In this document: in pieces, positions 1 to 7,786 of the stretch | Position numbering within the stretch: position 1 is the first letter of the stretch | How the letters are laid out: each line of letters starts with the position of its first letter | Source of the DNA: Nonomuraea terrae | Lineage (GTDB): Bacteria > Actinomycetota > Actinomycetes > Streptosporangiales > Streptosporangiaceae | DNA length: 35,060 nt | Assembly: GCF_004348995.1 (NCBI RefSeq) | Contig: NZ_SMKQ01000079.1 | Coordinates: 1-35,060 of the forward strand | Direction: 5' to 3' | Position numbers and translations under genes: made by a program | Notes under the pieces: model-generated | Told to the model about the DNA's origin: nothing | The model's input: only the letters and a program-made list of their open reading frames with translations | The model's database searches: none

Positions 1-85
1 AGGCTGCGGTGCCGCCCTGGCCGCAGCCGGCCAGGAGAAGCGTTCCCAGCAGCGCGCCCGCGAAGGCCGTGCGTACGGGCCTCAC
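1..85 (-). CDS. Lipoprotein, 5' end only (cut by window edge)
   Basis: The first 28 codons of a secreted lipoprotein are visible. From the GTG at 85 the peptide starts MRPVRTAFAGALLGTLLLAG followed by the lipobox cysteine: a basic n-region, a hydrophobic core and LLAGC. The start at 85 is preferred over an in-frame GTG at 100 because AAAGGA lies 6 bases upstream of it. The mature part lies outside the window, so substrate and function cannot be told. It is on the same strand as the oxidoreductase at 303-1160 but separated by about 217 bases in which I see no gene. Confidence 0.6.
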   Translation of the reverse strand, partial: MRPVRTAFAGALLGTLLLAGCGQGGTAA

Positions 86-302
86 GAGAAGTCCTTTCAC
101 ACTGTCGGAACCGAGAGACCCGCATGAAGCGACGGATCACCCTTTTCCACGAGGGATGATGACGTCAGCGCAGAGGCAGGCGACCTGGCTTTAGACAGTT
201 GCGGGACAGCGCCGGACTCGCACCGGACTTCGCTGCGCCCTGCGCATCGGACAAACGTTATCAATGCCCGTGAACCCTCCGACGTCAAGGGGCCTGGCGG
301 GG

Positions 303-1160
303 TCAGGACGTGAGCTGGGCCTCCGCCTCTGCGATGACCTGCTGCAGCCGAAGACCGTGGGCCGCGTCGAGCGAGTGGCCGCCGCCGTCGCGTACGGTCC
401 TGGCGAACTCCTCGGCCACCGTCGCCAGGGCGTCGCCCCGGACGGCCGGGAGCACGGCGCTGCCGGTGCGGCCGTACACCGCGACGGTGGAGGGCGGCGG
501 GTCGCCGGCGGTGGCCATGCACAGGGACGCCTCGCTGACGGCGCCGCCCTCGTGTTCGAGCAGCAGGCCGGTCCAGCCGAGCGGGTTGCCGTGCGCGCGT
601 ACGCCGGTCACCGGGCCCAGGGCGGCGCCGAGCAGGTCGATCACGTGCGGGCCGACGTCGAGCAGCGCGCCGTGCCGCAGGCGCCAGGGGGTGGCGAAGG
701 GATGGTCGCCGAGCAGGACGTTGGAGACGTTCGCGGCGTGGCCGCCGAACGGGGCGATCTCGGCGCAGCGGGCCAGGAAGTCGCGGGTCTCCTGGGCGTA
801 ACGCAGGGTGAGCACCATCTGGGACGCGACTCCGGACTCGGCGACCGCGTCGGCCACCCGCCGGGCGCCCTCCAGGGTGTCGGCGAGGGGCTTCTCCAGC
901 AGCAGCGCCTTGCCCGCGCGGGCGGCCCGCACGGCGTACTCGGCCTGCACGGCGGGCGGGACGCAGAACGCCACGGCCTCGCAGTGGTCGAACAGCTCCT
1001 CGATCCGCGTGAACACCGGGGCGCCCAGCTCCGCGGCGCTCTCGGGCCTGCGCCCCCATACCCCGGCCAGCCGCGTGTGCGGCCCCTTGGCCAGCATCGG
1101 CGCGTGCGCCATCCGTGCCCACGGCCCCGCTCCCACCAGTCCGACCGCCACCGGCTCCAT
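303..1160 (-). CDS. Gfo/Idh/MocA family NAD(P)-dependent oxidoreductase
   Basis: Predicted soluble dehydrogenase of 285 residues. The N-terminus has a Rossmann nucleotide-binding loop (VGLVGAGPWARMAH, residues about 6-19), and residues about 90-95 carry the family's EKP motif (LLLEKPLADT), whose lysine is catalytic in characterised members. The C-terminal half is the usual alpha/beta substrate domain, somewhat short for the family (often 320-390 residues). The ATG at 1160 is chosen because GAGGAGG lies just upstream. The substrate (usually a sugar or inositol) cannot be inferred from neighbours. Confidence 0.88.
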   Translation of the reverse strand: MEPVAVGLVGAGPWARMAHAPMLAKGPHTRLAGVWGRRPESAAELGAPVFTRIEELFDHCEAVAFCVPPAVQAEYAVRAARAGKALLLEKPLADTLEGARRVADAVAESGVASQMVLTLRYAQETRDFLARCAEIAPFGGHAANVSNVLLGDHPFATPWRLRHGALLDVGPHVIDLLGAALGPVTGVRAHGNPLGWTGLLLEHEGGAVSEASLCMATAGDPPPSTVAVYGRTGSAVLPAVRGDALATVAEEFARTVRDGGGHSLDAAHGLRLQQVIAEAEAQLTS

Positions 1161-1264
1161 CCATCCTCCTCAAACGCCTCGAAACCACACCATAAGGGAG
1201 AGATCGCCACACTTGGTGGTACCTGGGGGCGCTGTGGGGTCGGCGGTGCCGGATGATGGGACGC

Positions 1265-1852
1265 ATGAACGAGATGCTGCTGCTCCGGCACGGAGAGACC
1301 GAGTGGAGCAAGGCGGGCAGGCACACGGGCCGCACCGACCTGCCTTTGACGGAGCACGGCGAGGAGCAGGCCAGGGCGCTGGCGCCGCTGGTGAAGGAGC
1401 CGTTCGACCTGGTGCTGGTCTCCCCCGCCCAGCGGGCCCGGCGTACGGCGGAGCTGGCGGGCCTGACGGACTACCAGGTGGACGCCGACCTGTGGGAATG
1501 GGACTACGGCGGTTATGAGGGGATCACCACGCCGGACATCCGCAGGACGCGGCCCGGCTGGTATCTGTGGCGTGACGGCGTGATCCCCGGCGACACCGAG
1601 CACCCGGGCGAGAGCGCCGCCGAGGTGGCCGTACGCGCCGACCGGGTGATCGAGCGGGCCCGGGCGACCGAGGGCAGGGTGGCGCTGGTGGCGCACGGTC
1701 ACTTCCTACGCGTGCTGGCCGCCCGGTGGCTGCGCCTGGCCCCCGAGGAGGGCCGGCTGCTCAAGCTCGACACGGGCACCTACTCGCGGCTCGGCTTCGA
1801 GCACGCCGAGCCGGTGCTCACCGCCTGGAACGCCCCCGTGACCTGCGCCTAG
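1265..1852 (+). CDS. Histidine phosphatase family protein (phosphoglycerate mutase-like)
   Basis: About 195 residues. The branch-1 histidine phosphatase signature LLLRHGETEWS is at the N-terminus (phosphohistidine in RHG), followed by an arginine-rich SPAQRARRTAE segment and a second catalytic histidine in VALVAHGHFLRVL. Members remove phosphate from small molecules such as sugar phosphates or cofactor precursors; the substrate is not predictable here. The start is uncertain: ATG at 1253 gives MMGRMNEM, ATG at 1265 gives MNEMLLLRHGE, the usual family beginning; neither has a strong ribosome site. It is transcribed divergently from the Gfo/Idh gene. Confidence 0.88.
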   Translation: MNEMLLLRHGETEWSKAGRHTGRTDLPLTEHGEEQARALAPLVKEPFDLVLVSPAQRARRTAELAGLTDYQVDADLWEWDYGGYEGITTPDIRRTRPGWYLWRDGVIPGDTEHPGESAAEVAVRADRVIERARATEGRVALVAHGHFLRVLAARWLRLAPEEGRLLKLDTGTYSRLGFEHAEPVLTAWNAPVTCA

Positions 1853-1862
1853 CGATGACCGG

Positions 1863-2126
1863 TCACCCGACCTTCGCGCGGCGGGCCGATTCGTGCAGGG
1901 CACGGCCGACCAGCCAGCCGCGTAACGAGCCCAGGCCGGGATCGTAGGAGGAGGGCCGCTCCCAGAGGGCGACGAACACGTTCTGGGTGACCTCCTCGGC
2001 GTACGCCCGGCTGCCCGTGATCGCGACGGCGACGCCGTACACGTACGGGCCGTGGCGGTCGTAGGCGTCGGCGAGCGCGTCGAGGTCGCCGGCGGTCAGA
2101 CGGGCGCGCAGTTCCCTGTCGCTCAT
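1863..2126 (-). CDS. Sigma-70 region 2-only protein (ECF-like, lacks region 4)
   Basis: A protein of 87 residues matching ECF sigma factor region 2: an N-terminal helix (LRARLTAGDLDALADAYDRH), a VYGVAVAITGSRAYAEEVTQNVFVALW-type segment normally used for core and -10 contacts (the first 20 residues of it are VYGVAVAITGSRAYAEEVTQ), then a short basic helix ending HESARRAKVG. It stops where the linker to region 4 would begin, so no -35-binding domain is present. The ATG at 2126 is preferred because it overlaps the stop of the upstream gene as TGATG, implying translational coupling. The call as a sigma-2 domain is secure; the function (mini-sigma, co-regulator, or remnant) is unknown. Confidence 0.75.
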   Translation of the reverse strand: MSDRELRARLTAGDLDALADAYDRHGPYVYGVAVAITGSRAYAEEVTQNVFVALWERPSSYDPGLGSLRGWLVGRALHESARRAKVG

Positions 2127-3007
2127 CAGTCGCATCCCAGCGTCGCGGCGGCGCGGATCAGGTCACGGGCGAGGGCGGGGTCGCCCTCGGCGGCGTACGG
2201 GAAGGACCCGGGCGGCCACCGGTTGCCCAGCAGCCGGCAGAACTCGACGGCGTCGGCCGAGATCACCACGGCGACGTGGTCGGAGGCGGGCGAGAGCGGG
2301 ACCGTCCAGCTGCCGCCCCCCGGGCCGGTGAGCACCATCGTGGCCGAGACGTCCCGCCGGGGGCCCTTCATGGCACGCGGCAGCAGCGCCAGGCCGAACT
2401 CGATGATCATGTGCACGTGCTCGGGGCGGGGCGGCGACGCGGTGCGGTCGGTGGCGGCCCTGATGTCGTCGGCGTGCGTCCACGTCTCGAACGTGCGCTG
2501 GATCAGGGCCTGCCGCAGCGGCGCGCGGGCCGGACGCGGCCCGGCCAGCGCCACCTCGACGCCCAGCAGCACCTCGCTGCTGCCCGAGACGCGCTCCAGC
2601 AGGGAGCCGGCCTGCTCGCGCCAGCGGCGGTGGACCGTGGCCGCCGCCGTGTCGGGCACGCCCATGAACGCGGCCACGGCGGCGTCGTTGGCGACCAGAT
2701 GCTCGACGAGCGCCCTGACGGTGCCGTGCCTGGGGATCGGGGCGTCCCACTGGGGCTCGCTGAGGTCCTTCAGCAGGTCGTCCATGAGCGCCACCTGCTC
2801 GGCGTACGGCGCCGCGACGGACGACACGGCGAGGACGGCGGGGCTGCGGCGGCGGCGCGCCAGGGACAGCACCGCGTCACGCATCGTGGGGGGTGGCTCG
2901 GCCGGTGTCTCCGGCCGGTCGAGGAGCGCGGCGGCCGCGCGGCAGTCGGGGCACGAGGCGACGTGCTCGTCGGGGCTCTGCCCGTTGTAGAGGTACAGGT
3001 CCGTCAT
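2126..3007 (-). CDS. Zinc-finger (anti-sigma type) / MDMPI fusion protein
   Basis: 293 residues. The N-terminus carries H15-x3-C19-x2-C22 (HVASCPDC), the zinc motif of ZAS-type anti-sigma factors. From about residue 60 onward it resembles the mycothiol-dependent maleylpyruvate isomerase N-terminal (DinB-like) fold: AEQVALMDDLL, VRALVEHLVAND and TFETWTHADDIRAAT, with histidines suited to metal binding. The ATG at 3007 has GGAGG at ideal spacing. Its stop overlaps the start of the sigma region 2 protein, so the two products are probably made together; an anti-sigma-like partnership is inference. An enzymatic mycothiol-dependent role is the alternative. Confidence 0.72.
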   Translation of the reverse strand: MTDLYLYNGQSPDEHVASCPDCRAAAALLDRPETPAEPPPTMRDAVLSLARRRRSPAVLAVSSVAAPYAEQVALMDDLLKDLSEPQWDAPIPRHGTVRALVEHLVANDAAVAAFMGVPDTAAATVHRRWREQAGSLLERVSGSSEVLLGVEVALAGPRPARAPLRQALIQRTFETWTHADDIRAATDRTASPPRPEHVHMIIEFGLALLPRAMKGPRRDVSATMVLTGPGGGSWTVPLSPASDHVAVVISADAVEFCRLLGNRWPPGSFPYAAEGDPALARDLIRAAATLGCD

Positions 3008-3161
3008 GGCGACCTCCGCACCCTCGGCTGACCCCGGCGGGTCCGCCCGCGGGCGGCGACGGCCGGGGAGGGGTGTCAGAAGCGTCTCACGACGGCGGCC
3101 TTCCGGGTAGTCGCGTATTTCCACCACCGGCCAGGTGGGCGGCCGGTGGCGGGCCGGGTGG

Positions 3162-3419
3162 TCAGGCCAGGGCCTGGGCGGGCTGCGGGCCCCGCCCCGT
3201 GAGCCACTCCAGGACCTTGCGGTGCCCGCTGGTGGCGTCCTCGAAGTGGCCCCAGTGCCAGTAGCGCGGCTGGTCCCGGATGCCGGTCACCCAGGTCCGG
3301 TAGGAGACGGAGGCCCCCGAGGTCGCGGGAGCCACGCCGTAGGTGCGGATCACGACCTTGCCGCCCGGTGCGAACAGCACGTCGTCGGCGATCGGATACA
3401 GGGTCATCTGGTCGAGCAT
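3162..3419 (-). CDS. Hypothetical protein (85 aa)
   Basis: Small soluble protein rich in aromatic residues (YRTWVTGIRDQPRYWHWGHF), with no transmembrane segment or recognised motif. ATG at 3419 has a GGATCGGAG stretch upstream. It lies between the ZAS/MDMPI gene (same strand, about 150 bases downstream) and a strong hairpin, so it is probably its own transcript or heads the downstream operon. I do not recognise the family. Confidence 0.6.
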   Translation of the reverse strand: MLDQMTLYPIADDVLFAPGGKVVIRTYGVAPATSGASVSYRTWVTGIRDQPRYWHWGHFEDATSGHRKVLEWLTGRGPQPAQALA

Positions 3420-3459
3420 GACTCCGATCCTCGCCTGGGGACGAGGCCGGGCGGTTACG

Positions 3460-3496
3460 CCTCCGGCGCGCCGCCGTTAAGCGGCCGCGCCGGAGG
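3460..3496 (-). terminator. Perfect 11-bp stem hairpin after the DUF397 gene
   Basis: CCTCCGGCGCG at 3460-3470 is the exact reverse complement of 3486-3496, with a 15-base loop holding GTTAAG. It sits 11 bases beyond the stop of the DUF397 gene. There is no clear T-tract, which is common for actinobacterial terminators. Role as terminator is inferred from position and stem strength. Confidence 0.6.
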
Positions 3497-3507
3497 TTAA
3501 CACCCGG

Positions 3508-3744
3508 TTAAACGAGGAGGCCGTCGAACTCTCCGTCCTTCACTCCGAGCACCAGGGCCCGGATCTCGTCACGGGTATAGATGAGGACAGGGCCGTCGGG
3601 GAAGCGTGAGTTGCGCACCGCGATGCCACCGTCGGGAAGCTCCGCGAGTTCCACGCAGTTGCCCTGCGAGTTGCTGTAGCGGCTCTTGCGCCAGGAGACC
3701 TGCGTCAGGTCCGCGGCCGGCATTCCGTTGTAGGTCTGGTTCAT
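3508..3744 (-). CDS. DUF397 domain-containing protein
   Basis: 78 residues with the DUF397 pattern: W-x-KS(R/S)YSN-x-Q-GNCVE (WRKSRYSNSQGNCVELA), then VAVRNS-like (IAVRNSRFPDGPVL) and a C-terminal F(D)GLL. DUF397 proteins are small actinobacterial partners of XRE/DUF5753 regulators (BldB-related group) and may act as toxin/antitoxin-like or regulatory peptides. The ATG directly abuts the stop of the XRE gene, so the two are one transcript. Confidence 0.9.
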   Translation of the reverse strand: MNQTYNGMPAADLTQVSWRKSRYSNSQGNCVELAELPDGGIAVRNSRFPDGPVLIYTRDEIRALVLGVKDGEFDGLLV

Positions 3745-4611
3745 CTACATCTTTCTGAGAAGACCGCCGATGAGCTCGACGGTGCCCCCTGGCGTGGTGC
3801 TCTCCACGCACAGTTGCTCCATGGCGGTGAGGTACGGGTCGACGTCCTCACGCTTGTCCAGGTACAGGGCACCCCAGAGCTGCTCGACGTAGACAACGTC
3901 CGACAAGTCGGACTCGGGAAACCGCAAGATGCTGAACGCGCCCCCTTCAGCAGCGTGTTTGCCGAACTTGAAGGGCATCACCTGAATGGTGATGTTGGGA
4001 AGAGCGGCGACTTCCAGCAGGTGCTGGAGCTGTTCGGCCATGACCTCCCGCCCGCCGATGATCCGCTTGAGCGCCGCCTCGTCGATGACGGCCCACAGAC
4101 GGGGTCCGTCTTTCCGGGTGAAGCGCTCCTGACGCTGCATGCGCAGATGCACACGGCGTTCGATTTTGTCCGGACTCTCATCGGGGTTGCCCAGCTCGAT
4201 GACCGAGCGCGCGTACGCGGCCGTCTGCAGCAGGCCGGGCACGAACTGCACCTCGTAGGTGCGGATCACGCTCGCCGCCTCCTCGAGGCCGATGTACGTG
4301 GTGAACCATGACGGCAGCTCGGCGGAGTACTTGTGCCACCACCCGGGGGTGTTGGCCTCGCGCACCATCTCCAGCAGGGCACGGCGTTCGGCGTCGTCGA
4401 CGACGCCGTACAGGGTGAGGAGGTCTTCCACGTCACGTGTCTTGAAGCCCACGCGGCCGAGCTCCATGCGGCTGATCTTGGACTCGGACGCCCGGATGTG
4501 AAATCCGGCCTGTGCCCGGTCGAGACCGCTGGCTTCGCGCAGGCGCCTGAGGCTCGCCCCCAGCATGATGCGCCTTACGGTCGAACCGGAACCGGGCGGA
4601 TCAATGGACAC
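3745..4611 (-). CDS. XRE-family regulator with DUF5753 domain
   Basis: 288 residues. N-terminal HTH: LGASLRRLREASGLDRAQAG, recognition helix SESKISRMELGR, to about residue 85. C-terminal DUF5753 region: YIGLEEAASVIRTYE, FVPGLLQTAAYAR, and VMPFKFGKHAAEGGAF. Such proteins pair with DUF397 partners and often with an anti-sigma-type ATPase, as here; several control development or secondary metabolism in Streptomyces. The start is the GTG at 4611, 6 bases after AAGGAG. The GTG itself lies in a CACGTGCA sequence that recurs twice in the divergent promoter region. Confidence 0.92.
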   Translation of the reverse strand: MSIDPPGSGSTVRRIMLGASLRRLREASGLDRAQAGFHIRASESKISRMELGRVGFKTRDVEDLLTLYGVVDDAERRALLEMVREANTPGWWHKYSAELPSWFTTYIGLEEAASVIRTYEVQFVPGLLQTAAYARSVIELGNPDESPDKIERRVHLRMQRQERFTRKDGPRLWAVIDEAALKRIIGGREVMAEQLQHLLEVAALPNITIQVMPFKFGKHAAEGGAFSILRFPESDLSDVVYVEQLWGALYLDKREDVDPYLTAMEQLCVESTTPGGTVELIGGLLRKM

Positions 4612-4801
4612 GTGCAGCTCCTTGGTCGTTTCCTTGCCAAACAGTCTGTCACTTCACGGCCGGAAGATCATGGGCCGCGGACAAGATCCCCTTTCCCCCA
4701 TATTGACCATTTGAGGCAAACCGTAGCGTGTACAGGGGTTGGCTGCACGTGCATTCGCTCTTGCACCTGCACGAGAGTTTGACGCAGAATGATCACGTGC
4801 A
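4609..4801. repeat. Three CACGTGCA copies in the XRE/ATPase divergent region
   Basis: CACGTGCA occurs at 4609-4616, 4746-4753 and 4794-4801, all in the same orientation. The first covers the XRE start codon and the last covers the probable start codon of the ATPase. The CACGTG core is palindromic. This is a candidate operator for the XRE regulator; only the repeat itself is seen, binding is inference. Confidence 0.4.
4761..4790 (+). promoter_or_regulatory. Candidate promoter for the anti-sigma-type ATPase (leaderless)
   Basis: TTGCAC at 4761-4766 and CAGAAT at 4785-4790, spaced 18 bases. The expected transcription start falls on or next to the GTG at 4797, consistent with a leaderless mRNA and with the lack of a ribosome site there. 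Confidence 0.4.
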
Positions 4802-5291
4802 ATCCACCACGGCCCACGGCCAGTGGACAACGTTCGATTGGTGGCCTCCAGTCGGCTGGTGGCCGGAAGCGGCCCTCGACCTCGTCGTCCCGGGCCCGTC
4901 CGCCAGCGCCACGTTCGTGCTCCCGCCCGCGGCTTCCTCGGTTCACACCGCCCGCAGCTTCAGCGCGGGCACACTGACGGGCTGGGGCCTCGGCGAGCTG
5001 ATCGAGAACATGGAGCTGGTGGTCTCCGAGCTCGCCACCAACGCGCTGCGCCACGGCCTGTGCCTGGACGACCCGCGCCGCGAGCGCACCGTCCACATGT
5101 CCCTCGTACGCCGGGGGCCGCTCGTCACGAGCGCCTTCACCGATCCCGGGTCCTCGGTGCCCGTGCTGCGATACCCTGGCCCCCTTGACACCGGCGGCCT
5201 CGGCCTCCACATCGTCGAATCGCTCAGCCTCCGCTGGGGCTGGTCCGCCCTCGCACCCCACGGAAAGATCGTCTGGGCAGTCCTCTCCTGA
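4797..5291 (+). CDS. ATP-binding protein, anti-sigma/HATPase_c_2 type
   Basis: 164 residues from the GTG at 4797. It shows the GHKL ATPase motifs of RsbW/SpoIIAB-like serine kinases: N-box ELVVSELATNALRHG, G1 box FTDPGSS, and G2 box GGLGLHIVESL. In Streptomyces such proteins are stand-alone anti-sigma or signalling kinases and are often next to XRE/DUF397 genes, as here. A longer frame begins with GTG at 4728 but its extra 23 residues are not family-like. The lack of a ribosome site plus a -10-like CAGAAT 6 bases upstream favours a leaderless start at 4797. Confidence 0.87.
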   Translation: MQSTTAHGQWTTFDWWPPVGWWPEAALDLVVPGPSASATFVLPPAASSVHTARSFSAGTLTGWGLGELIENMELVVSELATNALRHGLCLDDPRRERTVHMSLVRRGPLVTSAFTDPGSSVPVLRYPGPLDTGGLGLHIVESLSLRWGWSALAPHGKIVWAVLS

Positions 5292-5368
5292 CGGGGGTGA
5301 TCTGCATTACCGTGGATGCTCATGGCTCACGGTGAGTCCCGCGCGCGACCCCATGAGAGTGCTGACAG

Positions 5369-7786
5369 ATGGAAGATCACCTGCTCGGCTGGCTACGCAC
5401 CCTAGACGAAGACAGGCTCGGTCGCATCCTCGCGAACCGGCCCGACGCCATCGCCGCTCCCTGGCCCAGGCGGCTCGACACCCTGGCCCAGCGGCTCTCC
5501 AACGGTTTCGCCGTGATGGAATCCCTGCGCGGTCTGCCCCTGCCGTGCCTGCAACTCGCCGAGACCGCCCTGGCCATGACCCGCCCGACGCCCGAGAGCC
5601 TGGCCGCGTTCCTCGACGCGCCGGTCGACGACGTCACCCCCTGGCTCGAACACCTCTACGACCACGCCCTCGCCTGGCCCGGCGACGGGAGGGTGATCCA
5701 CCTCGCGGAGGGCGTGACCCGCTGGTGGGCCTCGCCGCTCGGCCTGGGCGAGCCGCTTGAGCACTACCTCAACTCCTGGTCGATCAGCAACGACGCGCTG
5801 CAGGCCCTCGCGCGCAACCTGGGGCTGCCGGCGCAGGGCAACAAGCGCCGCGCGATCGCCAGGGCCGTCGAGGCGCTCGGCGACGGCGAGCGCGTCAGGT
5901 CGCTGGTGAGCCAGGCCCCCGACGGCACCGTCGCGCTGCTGGAACGCTTCGCCTGGCAGGGCCCCACGCTCGACGTCGACGGCGGCCGGTTCGTCACCCC
6001 CGGCACCCCCGAGCGCTGGTGCGCCGACCACGGCCTGCTGTTCCGGCCGAGCTGGCACGTCGGCGAGATCCCCCGCGAGATCGCGCTGGCCCTGCGCGGC
6101 CCCGGCTACCACCCGCCGTTCCGGCCGGTGGCGCCCGAGGTGGCCACGATCCCGGTCGACCCCGAGGAGGTCGACCACCTGATGACGCTGGCCGCCCCTC
6201 ACGTGGTCGAGCGGTGCGCGGCCCTGCTCGACAACACCTCCAAGACGCCGCTGCCGCTGCTCAAGACCGGCGGCGTCGGCGTACGCGAGGTCCGCAGGGT
6301 CGCCAAGGAGACCGGCTGCGACGAGGACGAGACGCGCCTGCTGCTGGAGGTCTGCGCGGTGGCCCGGCTGCTGGCCTGGGACGAGCAGTCCGGCGGCATG
6401 ATCCCGACCGAGCGCTTCGACCGCTGGCGGCTCGACGAGGGCTCCGCCCGGCTGCGGGTGCTGCTGGCGGCCTGGTGGCGGATGGAACGCTCGTCGCTGC
6501 GCAGGATCGACGGCAAGTACGGCACCGTGCTCGGCGACGACCCGGCGGGCGGCACCGTCGCGCGGGTGCGCCGGGCGGTGCTGTCGGCGCTCGCCCAGCT
6601 GCCCTCCGGCACGGCCTTCGCCGACCGCGACAGCCTCGTCGCCAACGTCCACTGGCACGCGCCGCTCATCGACCTGCCGCTGCTGCGCGCGTGCGCGCCG
6701 GCGGTGCTCGACGAGGCCAGGCTGCTCGGCCTGCTGGCCAACAACGCGCTCACCGACCTCGGCCGGGCACTGGCCGGGCTGACGGCCAAGCCAGGCGACG
6801 AGAACGACGACGCGGTTCCCACGGTCGAGCACGACCCCACGCTGGTCGAGGCGGCCACCCGCGCACTGGCCAGCGTCCGCCGCAGCGCGCTGTTCGGGCC
6901 CGACCTGACCGCGGTCGTCACCGGGCCGCCGTCGGCCGAGCTGGCGGCGCTGCTCGACCGGGTCGCCGAGCGCGAGTCGCGCGGCGCGGCCTCGGTGTGG
7001 CGTTTCACGACCGAGAGCGTGCGCCGGGCGCTCGACCGCGGCCACGACGCCGACGAGCTGCTCGACGAGCTGGCCACCGTCGGCACGATCCCCCAGCCGC
7101 TGGAATACCTGGTCCGCGACACCGCCCGGCGGCACGGCGAGGTGACCGTCACCACGGTCGGCTGCGTCGTCCAGGCCGCCGACACCGGGCTGCTGGCCGA
7201 GATCGCCGCCCACCGTCGCCTGGGCCGGCTGGGCCTGCGGCTGCTCGCCCCGACGGTGCTGGTGAGCGCGACGCCGGCCGACCGCACGCTCGCCGCGCTG
7301 CGCGAGGTCGGCTACTCGCCGGTCCCCGTCGCCGACACCGGTGAGATCACCATCCACCGGGCCAGGGCCGAGGAGCCCGGCCACGGCAAGCTCATCCTGC
7401 TGCCCGGCGGGCAGGTGGTCGAGCTGTCCGACTTTCCCGGTCTGGAGGTGGAGCCGCCGCCCCACGTGCTGGCCGAGCCGCCGCCCGACCCGTACGAGCA
7501 CGCCCGCCGCCTCCTGTCCGCGAGCAGGCAGGACGACGGCAAGAACGGGCGCACGTGGGCGGTCATCGGCCGGGTGGCGACCCGGCTGCCGACGGCCCAG
7601 CAGTCGCTGCTGGGTTTCGTCGTCGACCGGGGCGTGCGTGCCGGCATCACGCTGAGCGACGGGCTGACGGCCACGATCAGCCACGGCGAGCTGCGGGGCG
7701 GCGCGCTCGACGCCTGGTGCGAGGAGGCCGGCGACTACCTGGAGTTCCCGCTCGCCGAGATCGTCGAAGTCCGCGGCGCTTACTGA
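5369..7786 (+). CDS. Helicase-associated (XPB/Ssl2 N-terminal-like) protein
   Basis: Large soluble protein of 805 residues. The beginning (MEDHLLGWLRTLDEDRLGRI, LSNGFAVMESLRGLPLPCLQLAE) and the C-terminal part (GCVVQAADTGLLAEIA, RLLAPTVLVSATPADRTLAALREVGYSPV) match the actinobacterial helicase-associated family typified by mycobacterial Rv0862c, which often sits next to the XPB-like repair helicase. No Walker A or DEAD/H motif is visible, so it is not itself a helicase. Here no helicase gene is adjacent. A role in DNA repair or transcription-coupled processes is inferred from the family. Its 3' end overlaps the convergent binding-protein gene by 7 bases. Confidence 0.8.
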   Translation: MEDHLLGWLRTLDEDRLGRILANRPDAIAAPWPRRLDTLAQRLSNGFAVMESLRGLPLPCLQLAETALAMTRPTPESLAAFLDAPVDDVTPWLEHLYDHALAWPGDGRVIHLAEGVTRWWASPLGLGEPLEHYLNSWSISNDALQALARNLGLPAQGNKRRAIARAVEALGDGERVRSLVSQAPDGTVALLERFAWQGPTLDVDGGRFVTPGTPERWCADHGLLFRPSWHVGEIPREIALALRGPGYHPPFRPVAPEVATIPVDPEEVDHLMTLAAPHVVERCAALLDNTSKTPLPLLKTGGVGVREVRRVAKETGCDEDETRLLLEVCAVARLLAWDEQSGGMIPTERFDRWRLDEGSARLRVLLAAWWRMERSSLRRIDGKYGTVLGDDPAGGTVARVRRAVLSALAQLPSGTAFADRDSLVANVHWHAPLIDLPLLRACAPAVLDEARLLGLLANNALTDLGRALAGLTAKPGDENDDAVPTVEHDPTLVEAATRALASVRRSALFGPDLTAVVTGPPSAELAALLDRVAERESRGAASVWRFTTESVRRALDRGHDADELLDELATVGTIPQPLEYLVRDTARRHGEVTVTTVGCVVQAADTGLLAEIAAHRRLGRLGLRLLAPTVLVSATPADRTLAALREVGYSPVPVADTGEITIHRARAEEPGHGKLILLPGGQVVELSDFPGLEVEPPPHVLAEPPPDPYEHARRLLSASRQDDGKNGRTWAVIGRVATRLPTAQQSLLGFVVDRGVRAGITLSDGLTATISHGELRGGALDAWCEEAGDYLEFPLAEIVEVRGAY

